Below, one piece after another: positions 8,748-21,400 of a DNA stretch of 64,000 nt; the stretch's first letter is position 1, and each line of letters opens with the position of its first letter. Below the pieces are notes generated by a model. That model did not search any database, had not been told where the DNA came from, and saw nothing but the letters and a program-made list of their open reading frames with translations. The stretch spans positions 1 through 64,000 of the IMG/VR virus record IMGVR_UViG_3300044618_000993. One strand, written 5' to 3'. The position numbers were made by a program, and so were the translations under genes. This DNA is from a virus.

Positions 8748-9506
8748 ATGGCGAACCAAGTAACATCATATTTAACTCTTATACAAGTAGTTAAGGCTTT
8801 CATGAATGAAAGAGGTGAGAAGACTCTTACCAACATGGAAAAGTATATCCAAATGGCTATAGAAGGCTATAGTGATATGCAATTATTTGAAATAAACACA
8901 ATTGATGTTGCGTACTTAACGGTTAACCCAGATACATTAACAGCCGAACTGCCTACAGACTTTGTTACAATGACAAAGATAGGTGTTAAGGTTGGCGACA
9001 GAATGTGGACTCTTACAATGAATAATGATATAATTATTCCCAGACAAGAGACAATCTGCCCATTGCCAATTGAGGAGGTTAACGAACAAACAATGATTGA
9101 GGGCGGATATTTCTTTGCTCCTCACTACAGATACGGTAGATACACAAACACTCTTTATGGTGTTGGTGGTGGTTTTAATATAGCCTACTACAGAATAGAC
9201 ATGAACCGTCGTGTGATTTACTTCCACGGGAATGTGCCTAACAACGAGGTTATATTAGAATACAAATCAAGCGGAGTAAAAGCTGGCGGAGCATTAGTTC
9301 CAAGAGATGCGGCTCCTGCATTAAAAGCATATCTTCATTGGAAGACGGCTGAGTATGACTTCAGAATCCCAATGAACGAGAAAATTAGAAAAGAACAATT
9401 GTACGACAAAGAGCTATACAAGTTAAAGACTATTGAGTGTTCATTCAATATCACTGAATACCTTGACAATCAATATGCTACAATGTCTCAAGCACCTAAG
9501 CGTTAA
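8748..9506 (+). CDS. Neck/ring-like structural protein 3
   Basis: This 252-residue protein begins MANQVTSYLTLIQVVKAFM, with an N-terminal helical region (8-45), a beta-sandwich-like centre (60-180) with a glycine-rich loop (YGVGGGF), and a helical C-terminus. The arrangement 'helical N-terminus, beta centre, A-L-K-A-Y-L-x-W-K-x-A-E' is reminiscent of P22 gp4 or crAss-like ring proteins. It overlaps the muzzle-like gene by one base (TAATG), so the group is co-translated. No catalytic motif is visible. Confidence 0.6.
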   Translation: MANQVTSYLTLIQVVKAFMNERGEKTLTNMEKYIQMAIEGYSDMQLFEINTIDVAYLTVNPDTLTAELPTDFVTMTKIGVKVGDRMWTLTMNNDIIIPRQETICPLPIEEVNEQTMIEGGYFFAPHYRYGRYTNTLYGVGGGFNIAYYRIDMNRRVIYFHGNVPNNEVILEYKSSGVKAGGALVPRDAAPALKAYLHWKTAEYDFRIPMNEKIRKEQLYDKELYKLKTIECSFNITEYLDNQYATMSQAPKR

Positions 9507-12500
9507 TGAAAGATCTAAGAGCATTCACTGGAGGATTAGACTACGACTCTGATTACAGATTGGTAGGACCGACGGACTACGTCGATGCAGTAAACGTAAC
9601 AACTGGTACGTCTGCAAAAGGTAGTTTAAAGAATATGTTTGGAAACGTAGAGATAAACTTTACGCTTCCAGACGGTGACAATACCTGTATTGGAACTCTT
9701 AGAAACATCAAGGCAAACTCAATAATTTATTTCGTATTTAACTCTTTAAACAATCACTCTATACTAGAGTACAAATGCGATACAAAAGTTATTGAGCCAA
9801 TATTAATACCAGTTGCATCTATACCTTTTACTACAGAGTTCTTAGGTTTTACAAAAGACAACAAGATACACTCTGCAAATGTTATAGATGATATATTATT
9901 ATGGACGGACAACAACGTTTCTCCACGTAAAATAAATATTAAAAGAGCTAAAGACTTCTTGGCTCAATTAACCCCAAGTGCAATTACAACTCCATACGAT
10001 AATTTAATTGCAACTGGAACTACAGCAGAAAAAATTCAATTTATTGAATCTATTAAGTACAAGCCTTTGTACACTCCTTCAATAGAATTAAAATACGACC
10101 CAACAAGAAATACAAATTACATAAAAGAAAAAATGATACAAGTTAAGTATCGTTATATCTATGATGACAATGAGTATTCTAGATGGAGTGATGGATCATA
10201 TGTATCTTTGCCATTTGGTGACGAAAACGTACTTGGTCAAATATCTACTACAATAGCAAATAATTATTTGCAAGTAGCTTTTAATACAGGGCACCCAACA
10301 GTAAAATCAATAGAGTTAGCTTTTAGATTTAGCAATACTGGAGTTTGGGCTAAAATTGATTCACCAATACAAAAATACAGCGAAACTAATCAACGTATTT
10401 TACCTGATTATTCGACTCAATATTTTAATTTTTACAACGATATTGTATTAATTGAAGTAATTGATGATTTAAATAATTATGACGCTGTCCCTTTATTATC
10501 TAAAACTCAAGATATAATTGACGAAAACAGATTGGTTTATGCCAATAATGTAGAGGGTTATGAAAACCCTGTATTAAACGTTAAACTTGGCGTTCAGAAT
10601 ACAAGGACCGATATGGGGCAAGAGGTTGTGTATCCAATTAATGCAATACCAACAGCGCCATCAGAAAATTTTTATCTTTATAATGTTGAACCTTTTACTG
10701 GATTGTTTACAGGTGCGTTTTACATTCCAAACATAAAACCTCAATACTTTGTAGTTGGCTCTGTTATATCATTCTCAATTGATGTATATGATGGGTCTGG
10801 ATATAATATCAAATATCAATACTCTTTTAATGTTACTGATCAAAGTTTATCAAACTATCCTAGATCTCTTGCATATGATATGCAATCAACCTTAAGAAGT
10901 TTGCTTGGGTTTAACGAAGTTTACGCAGCTCCATCTACAGCTGGTGGCAATAGTTATTGGGTAGTTACTATTGGTTTATCAAACAATAATGTATACGCTA
11001 AGGTTTCAAACGGAGTTATTGTGGCTCCAATTCGTAAAATCACCTCTTTTAAAAAGGGGGCAAATCATACATTTGGTATAGTTTATAGAGATGCTCAAGG
11101 TAGAGATGGGGGTGTTGTAACTTCGGCTGATTTAACTGTCTATAATCCATATATACCTGAAGCATTTCCATTGGCTGCGGTTAATAACCAATATGCATAT
11201 AAATCACAAATAAGTTTTGAAATAAACCATCAACCGCCAGAATGGGCCACTACATATGAAATTGTTTATGCTTTAAATGATTTACAAAAATATACTCAAT
11301 TCGCAATTAAAGGAAATCCAACCTTAAATTTACAAGGCAACATTGATATTAACTGTGATTACATTATAAACTATATAACAAAGGAAAGGGTTAGCTCTTC
11401 TGTAGATTTCCAGTTTGAAGTTGGCGATAGATTAAGATTTGTTTCTAATTCAGAAAAAGTAGTTCCTTCATATATAGAAGTAAAAGTATTAGCATTTGAT
11501 ACTACAACAAACATCTTAACAGTCTCTCAATATAGCAGAAATTTGGTTGAGCAAGGTATGATAACTAAGACCGAAGAAGGCACCTTAGTTGAATTGTATT
11601 CTATTAAAGCCAGATCAGATGTAGACAATAAGCCATATTTTTCTATTGGTCAAATATTTAATGTCTTAAATCCTGGCACTGCTCAAAGAGCCCATCAAGG
11701 CAATTCTCAAAATCAAACAAGTACCGCCCCAGCAATAGTTGATTTAAGCCGAGGCGATTGCTATATATTTAGAAGATATTTTAAAAATAACTTAATAATC
11801 AATATGGTTGAGTCTGAAAATTTCTCAGATTTTTATGACTCTAAAAACATAGACATCTCGTCTATTTATGGTGTAATACCAGAAGGCAAGACAAAACGAT
11901 ACGAGCAAGGTATAAGATACGGTGGTAGATATTACCCAAATACCAATATTAATGATATCTTACAATTTAATGGATCCGATTATGATACATTAAACACTAG
12001 ATACGGACCAATCAACAAAGTAGCTACCGTAGGTTATGTGCTAAAGGTTCTTCAAACCAAAAAGAATACTTCAATTTATATTAATAGAAGTATGATATAT
12101 AATGCTAATGGTGACGAGCAGTTGACTTTAACCGACAAAGTATTGGGCAACAAAAATCCAAGTTCTTTAGACTATGGTTGTGAGCATCCAGAAAGTGTTT
12201 GTGTTGACGACAGGCAATTGTATTTTTACGATGTAAATAACGGTGTATTTATACAAGATGCGGCTAACGGTATGGTTCCTGTTTCTGAATATAAGGCTAA
12301 AACCTATTTTAGAAATATATCTGATAAGATTAAAAACAGCCCATATGTGTATGTGTACGCAGGTGTCGATAACTTTAACAACTATATCAACGTAACATTT
12401 ATTGATCACAGCGAGTCTCCGTTAATCGAAGATCAAACTATAGTTTATCATCCAATTGACAATAGATGGAAGTCTAGAATGTCTTATTTCCCAGAGTATT

Positions 12501-12976
12501 ATGGTAGTAACGCTTTAGTGTTTGTATCTTTCATGGATGGCAAGCTTTATGAGCATAATAGAGTTGATGCCCCTAGATGTAATTACTATGGCAACCAACA
12601 CTCAATGAAGGTTAAGCTAGTATCCAACAAAGACTACCCTAAAGTAAAAGTATACACATCAATTGCGGTATATGCTGACAAGACATTTAGTTCTCCAGTT
12701 TTAGGAGACATCTCAATTGAACCAAGTGTTAACTACCCTAACGGTATGGAGTCTAGACTTGTAGAAGGCAAGTGGAGATGGAAGGAAGGCGTTTTGTATG
12801 CTCAGTACTTAAGAGATGGCTTAACACCTAACTTTCCTACAGTTGACGAGGCTATCATGGGTGGTCGTAAATTAAGAGGCGAAACATTAGTTCAACAACT
12901 AGAAAACACAGATACAGATGAGGCTACATTGTACTCGGTGATTGTGCACGGTGTGGACAGTGAATTGAGCAAATAA
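9506..12976 (+). CDS. Tail-tube/muzzle-like (stabilisation-type) protein
   Basis: This 1156-residue, nearly all-beta protein begins MKDLRAFTGGLDYDSDYRLV. An N-terminal 'GGLDxDxxxRLxxxxDYxDAxN' signature is one I associate with the large tail-muzzle or stabilisation proteins of crAss-like phages and, more distantly, P22 gp10. Repeated short beta motifs with aromatic residues suggest propeller or barrel folds. Position after three neck-like genes supports a distal neck or tail-nozzle role. There is no signal peptide, membrane segment or enzyme motif. A beta-propeller adhesin would be the main alternative. Confidence 0.68.
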   Translation: MKDLRAFTGGLDYDSDYRLVGPTDYVDAVNVTTGTSAKGSLKNMFGNVEINFTLPDGDNTCIGTLRNIKANSIIYFVFNSLNNHSILEYKCDTKVIEPILIPVASIPFTTEFLGFTKDNKIHSANVIDDILLWTDNNVSPRKINIKRAKDFLAQLTPSAITTPYDNLIATGTTAEKIQFIESIKYKPLYTPSIELKYDPTRNTNYIKEKMIQVKYRYIYDDNEYSRWSDGSYVSLPFGDENVLGQISTTIANNYLQVAFNTGHPTVKSIELAFRFSNTGVWAKIDSPIQKYSETNQRILPDYSTQYFNFYNDIVLIEVIDDLNNYDAVPLLSKTQDIIDENRLVYANNVEGYENPVLNVKLGVQNTRTDMGQEVVYPINAIPTAPSENFYLYNVEPFTGLFTGAFYIPNIKPQYFVVGSVISFSIDVYDGSGYNIKYQYSFNVTDQSLSNYPRSLAYDMQSTLRSLLGFNEVYAAPSTAGGNSYWVVTIGLSNNNVYAKVSNGVIVAPIRKITSFKKGANHTFGIVYRDAQGRDGGVVTSADLTVYNPYIPEAFPLAAVNNQYAYKSQISFEINHQPPEWATTYEIVYALNDLQKYTQFAIKGNPTLNLQGNIDINCDYIINYITKERVSSSVDFQFEVGDRLRFVSNSEKVVPSYIEVKVLAFDTTTNILTVSQYSRNLVEQGMITKTEEGTLVELYSIKARSDVDNKPYFSIGQIFNVLNPGTAQRAHQGNSQNQTSTAPAIVDLSRGDCYIFRRYFKNNLIINMVESENFSDFYDSKNIDISSIYGVIPEGKTKRYEQGIRYGGRYYPNTNINDILQFNGSDYDTLNTRYGPINKVATVGYVLKVLQTKKNTSIYINRSMIYNANGDEQLTLTDKVLGNKNPSSLDYGCEHPESVCVDDRQLYFYDVNNGVFIQDAANGMVPVSEYKAKTYFRNISDKIKNSPYVYVYAGVDNFNNYINVTFIDHSESPLIEDQTIVYHPIDNRWKSRMSYFPEYYGSNALVFVSFMDGKLYEHNRVDAPRCNYYGNQHSMKVKLVSNKDYPKVKVYTSIAVYADKTFSSPVLGDISIEPSVNYPNGMESRLVEGKWRWKEGVLYAQYLRDGLTPNFPTVDEAIMGGRKLRGETLVQQLENTDTDEATLYSVIVHGVDSELSK

Positions 12977-13012
12977 TTTAAACAAGAGTATAATAAATTC
13001 ATTACTTTTGTA

Positions 13013-13020
13013 AAATAAAC
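13013..13020 (+). promoter_or_regulatory. Bacteroidota -7 promoter element (TACTTTTG) before the internal-protein operon
   Basis: TACTTTTG matches TAnnTTTG, lies in the 55-base gap after the muzzle-like gene and ends 11 bases before ATG 13032. No convincing -33 element is visible. Confidence 0.5.
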
Positions 13021-13031
13021 GATTTATTACT

Positions 13032-13892
13032 ATGGATCCAGTTACAATGATGTTGTTAGCTCAAGCAATCCCAACAGGGTTGCAGCTAGCCAAATCTTAT
13101 AGTCAGTCTCAACAAGCTAAAGAGTTAGAGAAGGTTGGAAGACCAAAATATGAGATTCCTGAAGCTGTTGAACAACAAGTTAATCAAGCTAGATACCTAG
13201 CTGGCATGAGAGAGCTTCCTGGGCAAAACTTAATGGAAGCTAAATTGGGTCAAAACACCGCTAAAGGTATTTCTCAATTACAAAATGCTTCAGCTAACTC
13301 AGCTGACTTGGCTTCAAACATAGCAAGAATATATGGTGCCCAAAATGAAGGCGTTCAAAACATAGGATTAAAGGCTGGCCAAAACTGGCTAGGTCAACAA
13401 GGCCAACTAAGCAATGCATTGAGAATGTTGGGTCAATACCAACAACAACAATGGGATTACAACCAAAAGCAACCATACGAAGAGGCCAAAGCAGCCGAAG
13501 CAGCATTAAGAGAAGCTTCTTACAGAAACTTAGCGGCAGCTTCAACAGGCATTGCAAGCGGAATCAGTGGAGCTGCAAATTTGCAATACCAAGACGATAG
13601 ATTTAATAAAATGATGGATTTTTATAAGCAAAGTCCAACATATAGTTCAGTGACTGGCACTCAAAATACAACAGCAACTCCTGGGGTAACTGATCTTGGA
13701 TATACTGATTTAAGAAGCGAAGGTTTTGTTGGGTATCCATACGCTAACCCAATGCTACCTTCTTATAATGTTAGTAGAAAAAACTTAATATTTCCTTTAG
13801 ATTTAAGGGATAGAGGCTATAAAGGGTATCCATATGCCCATCCATATGAACCAGTAAGAACCAAGCCAAGCGGCATCTCATTCGTATTTTAA
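13032..13892 (+). CDS. Internal virion protein (T7 gp14-like by context)
   Basis: This 286-residue protein is rich in Ala, Gln, Asn and Gly. It opens with a hydrophobic helix (MDPVTMMLLAQAIPTGLQLA), followed by a long helical, Gln-rich stretch (about 25-190), a low-complexity Thr/Tyr tail and short repeated phrases 'RSEGFVGYPYANP' and 'RDRGYKGYPYAHP' (about residues 230-275). A short Ala/Gln-rich protein with a hydrophobic start before giant internal proteins is typical of ejected pore or cargo proteins in podoviruses. It is the first gene after its own promoter. Function is inferred. Confidence 0.6.
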   Translation: MDPVTMMLLAQAIPTGLQLAKSYSQSQQAKELEKVGRPKYEIPEAVEQQVNQARYLAGMRELPGQNLMEAKLGQNTAKGISQLQNASANSADLASNIARIYGAQNEGVQNIGLKAGQNWLGQQGQLSNALRMLGQYQQQQWDYNQKQPYEEAKAAEAALREASYRNLAAASTGIASGISGAANLQYQDDRFNKMMDFYKQSPTYSSVTGTQNTTATPGVTDLGYTDLRSEGFVGYPYANPMLPSYNVSRKNLIFPLDLRDRGYKGYPYAHPYEPVRTKPSGISFVF

Positions 13893-13904
13893 TAAATAAC
13901 AATA

Positions 13905-15464
13905 ATGTTAGACGGTAAAGGTTTAGTATATCAAAAAAGAGCAGGCACAGGTTCGGCAGTTTACACAGGACCAGCTGCTCAAATAGGAGCAAATCCTTTA
14001 GATGCCCTTGCTAATCAAATTAGAGTAGAAGGCAAATATAAAGCGGCTGCTGCTGCAAAGCAAAAGGCGGAAGAAGCAAAAACTCTTAATGTTGATTTAA
14101 CAGGTTGGGATTATGACAACAAAAGATTTTTTTCTGACCTAGAAAACAAATTAAAGCAAGAGGGAATGGCTTTAAAAATGGCAGGCAAAAGTTTAGATAA
14201 TTATGCCGATAAAGAAGTATTAGATTGGCACAAAAAAGTCGATGAAGGTCAAAAAGCAGCATTAGCATCTGTGCATCAAGGCGATATGTATAAGGCGTTT
14301 GTTGATATGGTTAATAAAGATCCTGATAAATATGACAAGGAGCAAAGTATGACCAAAATTGGCACTTATATGCAAATGACCCCTGTAGAAAGATTAAGTG
14401 TTGACCCACAATCGTTAGCTGTGTTTAGGTATGATCCATACGGTCCAGTAGAAAAACTTGATATAGATAGATTTGGAAGCAAAGATGAGTGGAAAGGATT
14501 AACCAGTGAAGGCTTCAAAGAAACACTTCAAACCAAAAAGTTAAGAAGTGAAATTAACTCATTAGTTGAAAATCCTGAGAACTTAAAGTTCTATGAGTAT
14601 AATAAGGATAAATACGGTTGGGAAAACTTAAATGACTACAAGGAGTTCTTGTATAAGTATAAGAAAAACCAATTCGTAGCTGACTCTAAATATGGATTAA
14701 TTAAACCTACCAATACATATGGATGGGGTTTCCAAGACTACTACAATAATGTAGCAAATAGCGATGGATTAAATATCAATGTTGCTACAGCTCAACCTAG
14801 CGGTAAATCATCACCAACATTAACTCAAAATATATTATTAGATAAAGCCCAAGGCGTAGCTGGTGTAAACTTAGTAATCCCAGGTGGTGAAGCTAATATT
14901 TTAAAGAAAAATGAGTTAGGGGTTGGTGCTGCAAAAAGGCAAGGCAACTACACAATACAGAATGCTAACTTAGGTATAGCGTTAGTTCAAACCATGGATG
15001 GCAAATTACTACCAAGCAATCCTAATGGGATGCCAACTGGTGAATATTATGACATTAAAGATGCTAAAGGTGTCACTAAAAAGATGACTACTGCTGAAGC
15101 GTTTAAACAAGGTTTGGTAAGATACACACCAATAATTCAAGGTACTGGCAAATTCTTAAATGCATTAGGAATGCCTTTGTTTGATCCTATTGCTGCTCAG
15201 GCTGATAAATTTATAACTCCAGATATGGCTCAAAAATCTGCTGCTGAAAATGATGCATATCAAAAGTTATTAGCGTTGAATCAAGTATCTGATGAATACA
15301 ACCAAAGAATGTTGCAACAAGCTAATGCAGCCATAGAGAAAAAACCAGCCGCAACAGAAATTAAAGCTAACACGGGAACTATGTTATATTGGCCAGAGTA
15401 CAAAGCGGCTAATCCAAAAGCAACAAACGCAGATTATATAGCATACAAAAAAACATTTAAATAA
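13905..15464 (+). CDS. Putative internal virion/cargo protein
   Basis: This 519-residue, highly helical and charged protein has an Ala/Lys-rich coiled-coil-like segment (about residues 36-65) and no membrane segment. The C-terminal part ends in Asn/Ala/Lys-rich helices and the phrase YWPEYKAANP. It begins 12 bases after the previous gene and overlaps the giant polyvalent gene by one base (TAATG). By position between a gp14-like protein and two giant internal proteins it is probably packaged in the head and ejected. No enzymatic motif is recognised. Confidence 0.58.
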   Translation: MLDGKGLVYQKRAGTGSAVYTGPAAQIGANPLDALANQIRVEGKYKAAAAAKQKAEEAKTLNVDLTGWDYDNKRFFSDLENKLKQEGMALKMAGKSLDNYADKEVLDWHKKVDEGQKAALASVHQGDMYKAFVDMVNKDPDKYDKEQSMTKIGTYMQMTPVERLSVDPQSLAVFRYDPYGPVEKLDIDRFGSKDEWKGLTSEGFKETLQTKKLRSEINSLVENPENLKFYEYNKDKYGWENLNDYKEFLYKYKKNQFVADSKYGLIKPTNTYGWGFQDYYNNVANSDGLNINVATAQPSGKSSPTLTQNILLDKAQGVAGVNLVIPGGEANILKKNELGVGAAKRQGNYTIQNANLGIALVQTMDGKLLPSNPNGMPTGEYYDIKDAKGVTKKMTTAEAFKQGLVRYTPIIQGTGKFLNALGMPLFDPIAAQADKFITPDMAQKSAAENDAYQKLLALNQVSDEYNQRMLQQANAAIEKKPAATEIKANTGTMLYWPEYKAANPKATNADYIAYKKTFK

Positions 15465-18400
15465 TGGATAATAAAATAAAAGAAGTATATCAATTTATTC
15501 CTCAAGGATACTTTAAAGACGAAGCTCAGTTTGAAAAATTTGCTTCTGATCCTAAGAATGCAAAAGATTTATTTGCATTTATTAATGAAGGAACACCTGG
15601 GGCATTCAAAGACGAAGCTCAATTATCTAGTTATTTAGACTTAAAAAAAAAAGAACCTACTCAATTGGGTTCTGGAGATGGCGAATCAGTTTCTCAATCG
15701 AAGTCGTTTGCTGAAAGGTTTGGTGAAGGGTTAGCTAAAAATAGGCCTATTATGGAAAAGGAATCTACAGTTCCTACTCCAACCAAATTGGGCATCGAAG
15801 GGGTTAAACCTGAGCCATTACCAAAAACAGAGCTACCGGTTAAGGCTAAAATTGAAAAAACAGTTCAACCTGTTACCGAAGAATCAAAGACAAAGTATCT
15901 TTGGGAATCTGTCAAAAAAGACGTTGATGCTTCTACAAGTATTACTACTCAAGAACATTTCAAAAGATTATCTGATGAATTTGCTAATGAGTATTTAGAT
16001 GAAAGCCAAAAGCAAGAATACAGTTTTGTTAAAAACCTAAGGGATGCAGATGAGCTAGTTAAGAATTTACAAAAGGTATTAGAAAAGAATCCAAATAAAC
16101 CAGCTGCTCAATTAAGTTTAAGCAAAGCAATAGCCGCCAAAGCAGTTCAAGAAACTGAATACACAAAGTATAAAGAGGCTAAGTATAAGCAAATAGACGC
16201 TGAAATTAAGGATCTAGAAGAAAAGGTAAACACAAGCCCACTCTTCTCATCGTTTTGGGATAATGCTCGTAGAGACGATTACATCAACAAAATAAAAGAA
16301 CTTAAATCACAAAAGGAAAATTTCTTCTTAGACGAAAACGCATTAATTGAGAAAAAATATTCTGAGAACAAGACAGCTTTAGATAAATTTGAAATCCCAG
16401 GCAATACGCCTAAACAAAAATTACAAAACTATTATCTAACCTTAAACAAGGAAAGAGAAATTGTATTAAATCAAATAGAGCGAAAATACAATGAATTGTC
16501 AGGGGATACTCTAGACAACTTAAAAGTTAATTTAACTAACGTATTTGGAACTAATGCTGGAGTAGATAATTTCATTAAAACTGTTGACGCTGTATTAGGA
16601 ACTGACAATGGGTTAACAGATAAACTATCGGCTTTAAATGAAAAGATGAAATCTTTGGCCCCTGCGGTATTGATTAATAGAAACCCTATTAAAGATGTCA
16701 ATGAAGGGTTTGTAGAATCAACTTTAAAAAGCGCTATTCAAACATTAGTTCCTGCTACTCAAAATTTAATATCCACGCCTAGCAAATTAGCTGAAAATAT
16801 AAAAGAATCATTGGCATTGTCTAGTTTATCAGATGATTTATTATCAAAAACGACTGGCCAAATAGTTACTGAAAAGGCAAAAGGGCCAGAAGGGTTAACT
16901 AGAGAATGGTTTGGTAATATAGCCGGTACTGCATTAGGTATGAATCCATACTTTTCGGCTGGTACTAGCTTGGTAAAATCAGCCTCTATTGCAATGGATT
17001 TTGCAAAAATTAGCAAATATTTAGCTGGAGCAAAATATGGTAAATACCTTGTTTCTAAACCAGTTATGACTGGCTTGGGATACAAGGTAGCTGGTTACTT
17101 AATGCCGTCTAATTCCTTGGTCAAAGATGAAGCAACATTTTTATCTGGTTTCTTTGGAGGTATTGCTCAAGCAGGTATTGAAAAGGTTATAAATACAAGT
17201 TATATCGCTCAAACGTTTAATAAGCTATTTAAAGATCAAGCCGAATCAATGGCAATAAAAGTAGCTAAAATTGGCGAAAGAGTTGGTATGGGCTTGGGTG
17301 AATATGGGGAAGAGGTAGGTAACACCGTTGGAGAAATGATTGGTACTTGGGCATCAACTGGAGACTTTAAGAAGTTAAAGGCTGACTTTGAGCAAAATTT
17401 TGGTGCTATGGATAAAAACTTAGAGTTATTTGTAGCCTCATTTACAATGGGTGCTATCATGAGCTCTGGCAATGCTTTCGGCAAATCAGCTAATGCTAAA
17501 AGTAGAGATTACTACAACAACTTATCAGCTAACGATAAAAAGAAAGCAGATTCATTTGTACAAAGAGTAACTCAAGAAAGATATAATGCAATGGTAGCGG
17601 CTAAGAAAGCCGATATACAAGAAACTGGCATCAAGCCAACGCCTGTAACGCCAAAAGACTTAGCAGACAAACAAGAGGCAATTGATATTTTAACTAATCC
17701 ACAAAGCGGTGTAGATGAAAAGAAGGCTGCATTATCTGTATTAGCGGATGTTGATTTAAAGATTGAGAACGACAAAATTACTAAGGCTGCTGAGGCAGAA
17801 TTAAAAGCGGGCAACACATCGACAGAGGTTAAGCCGGAGGACGCTGTAATGGAGCCAATTCCAAGCGCTGAGGGTACAATAGTAACTAAAGAAGGAACCG
17901 TTGAGCCAGCGGTTGCTGAAGTTAAGCCATTAACCGAAGGTGATCAGGTTCAACTTGAGCCACAAATTAAAGGTGGTATGCCTAGAATCATGGAGTTCAA
18001 GGACAATACATGGCAACAAAAGGTAGGTAACGAATACACAACAGTATCAAAAGAAGTACAACAAGAAGCACAAAATTTATATGATAGTCAAAACAAGCAA
18101 AGGGTATCAGGTGAAGTCGGAGTCGGGCAAGAACCTCTCCAAACCAAACCTATCGAAGGAGGCCGCCAAGAAGCGCCTAGCACAAGTGGAAATGTTCAAG
18201 CATCTGAAGAAGTAACCACACCAACTCTCGTTACCCCTAAAATAGTAGATAATTTTATCAACACTGGATTTGTAGGTGACGATGTATTAACAAGCATTGC
18301 CGAAAAGATTAAAAACAATGAGACCTTAACAAAGGATGAGAATACAATCTTTAATGGCAAAACATCTGAAATAAATGAAATTTTAATTGACCTTAAAGAT

Positions 18401-21400
18401 CAAGCTGGTACTATTGAGCAAAAGTCTCTAGAGATGGCTAACAAAAACGTATCTAAGTTTTTGGAGAAATTAGGCGTTAGTGTAAATTTTGTAAATAGTC
18501 AAGAGGAGTTTGAGCAAGCGGCAAAAAATGAAGGCGTAAAAGCCGAAAAGGGTGCTCAAGGATTTTTCATTGGTGAATCAGGTAAAATATATATTAATAA
18601 ATCAAACCTTCAAAAATCTTGGGCTAAGACGGTGTTGTATCACGAGGCTACGCACCCTATTATTAATATTATTAGGAACACAAACCCGGAAAAATACAAA
18701 GCACTTGTTAATGGCTTGCAAGAATTATCTAAGACTAATACTCAAGTAAAAGAAGCATTAGATTGGGTTAAAAAAGAATACGATGGCTCACCAAGCGGCA
18801 CTATTGAAGATGAAGGTATTGTAGAGGTAATCTCTGGTATTGCATCTGGTAAAATACCATTTGGCCAAATTAATCCAACCCTAAGAGAAAGGTTAATTGA
18901 TTTTATGAATCAAATCCTTAGGGCTTTAGGAAAGAAAGAAATTACACCTAAGACAGATACAGAGACATTCAAGAAGACTGCTAGAGAAATAGCCTATGCT
19001 ATGAGAGAAGGTAAGTCTGCGGCTAAGATTGTAGGCAAGGAAAACGTAAAAGAGTACAAATACAAAGCAGTCTCTAATTTAAGTGGCCAATTTTCTATAA
19101 CCAAATTTGGTAAATCAGGAATTAAAAAATCACCTGTTTTAGACAAAGATGAGTATAAGAAAAAACTTGAAAACGGCACATTAAAAATAAGCACTCCACA
19201 AGAAGCATTAGGTGACAGTACATTTATGCTTACATTCCCAGACGATTTATTTGTAGGGGATATCTTTATTGGAAACAATAAGGTTGCTGAGTTTGGTGGC
19301 GGTGTTGTTTATGCTATCGTAGAAGGTGAGAAAGGTAGAATGTGGGCATCTGTTAGTGAAAAAACAGCCAAAGCATTTGCAGACAATGTAAATAAAAGCT
19401 TAAAGATGAACAACGGTACTTCTTATGTTGTATTAGTTAAAGGTGCTGATACTAAGCACGTATCATCTATGTCAGCAAAAGTAGGGTTCATGAAAACTTT
19501 GCTAAGATATGCTGAGAAAAATGAGTCTATGGCCAACGGTTTATTGACAGCTATTAAAGAAATATATTCTATAGGCAATGTTGCTAAACCAGAATTAGCG
19601 ATAAAGAGATTTGACAACTATTTAGAAGGCGGTAGAGGTGAGGATGGCCAAACAATGAAAGAAGCTAAGTCAGCATATGATGGGCTTCGATCGGCGTTAA
19701 TTAAATACGCAAACCCATTGATTACCAAGATGGCTTTAGAGATGGGATATGGAAATGAGTATTTTAATGGCACAAAATTAAAAGGTAAAAACCCAGTTTA
19801 CGAAGCGTCAAATCTAACCGTAGATAAAATGTTTGCTGACTTGCTGCAAGAAGATTTCCTTAAAGGCGTACCAGCTGGAGAGGCTTATGCAGTTATTAAA
19901 ACAAATAGCGAAGTAACTATTAAAAATGATTTGTCTCACCCATCATACCCTTGGGTTATATTAACTAAAGACGGATCCCCTGTCGCTCTTGAATTGTTTG
20001 ACAAAACATTCATGACATTTGGTAAAAATGAAGCAATAACAGGTAGATATAGTGAACCAACTGAAGGCCCAACAGGTGGATTTGGTCAAGTTTCATATAC
20101 TGTACCTAAATTTAAATTAAACCCAAATAAAGAATTAAAAGGGCCAGGAACTACTGATTTATTAGGTGCCATAAATAAATATAAGGCAGTAACAGAATCA
20201 AAACAAACGGCTAAGGCTCAGTTATCTAAAGGCAAAAGAGAAACTGCTGTAGTAGACGGTGTAGCACAGCGTGTCGCCTCAGTGCCGGATAGTTTAAGCA
20301 TTGTTGACGGTTTCTATTCACCAATAGAAAAGCGTATCACAGAGTTTAAGCAACCTAAAGCGTCAGCCACTAAGTGGAAAGAAATTGTAGGCTCTAAATC
20401 TGACGAAGCGGTATTCTCTGGGATAGCTGATTGGTTAAACACATTCAAGCCTGATCAACAAATCTCTAAAGAAGAGGTTCAAAACTTTATTAAAAACAAT
20501 AGAGTTGAGATTAAGCAAGTTATCAAGGCTGATAATTGGAGAGAGTTCTATGATGAAAGAATGGCTGAGGTAGAAAAGGAAACAGAATACTTTAGGCAAA
20601 AAGGATTTAGCGGGTATCAAATAACTAGAACTCCAGACGAAATGTTTGATAAGCTAAGTGACGCTGATCAAGACAGATTAATTAATTTAAAAGCTGAAAA
20701 AGATTTTTTAAATGATGTTTATTATGATTATGGTAACTCAAGGCAAGTGTTAGCTGGTACCAAAGAAGAGGATATGCCTAAGTACATAAAGTACATCAAT
20801 AGAGGCGATGCCCAAAACTACAAGGAAATACTTGTAACAGCTCCTGTTGGCAATAAATTAGAACAAGCTAACGCAATTATTGAAAAACGTTTAGAAGCTA
20901 TAGACGATGAAATTGAGCAAACTAGAGAATATAAAAAGGTTGGCGATACTGGAACTGTTAACGATTTTAAATTAGTAGTTAATGACCAAGAAAGGTATGA
21001 CAGCTTAGTTGCTGAACGCAAGTCTTTAATAGCTCAAGAGAAAGCAAACACTGAAAAGATTAGAGATTTAAAAAACAAGGAGTACAAATCATCTCATTAC
21101 AACGAAAAAAACATTATAGTTCACACTAGAACAGATGTTAGACGTGATTCTGATGACAATAAGGTATTCTTTATTGAAGAGGTTCAATCTGATTGGGGTC
21201 AAGAGGGCAAGAGAGAAGGATTTATCGCAGAAAATAAAAGAGAAGCTCAGCGACAATATGAAATTGACAAAAATAGATATAGTAATATCCAACAAGACAT
21301 TAAACAAGAAAAGTTTAATCTTGACAAAAACATAGAGCAAGATGCGGATATTAAAACTATTAAAAAATCTGGCATAGTTGCTTGGTTAGGATTAAAAGAG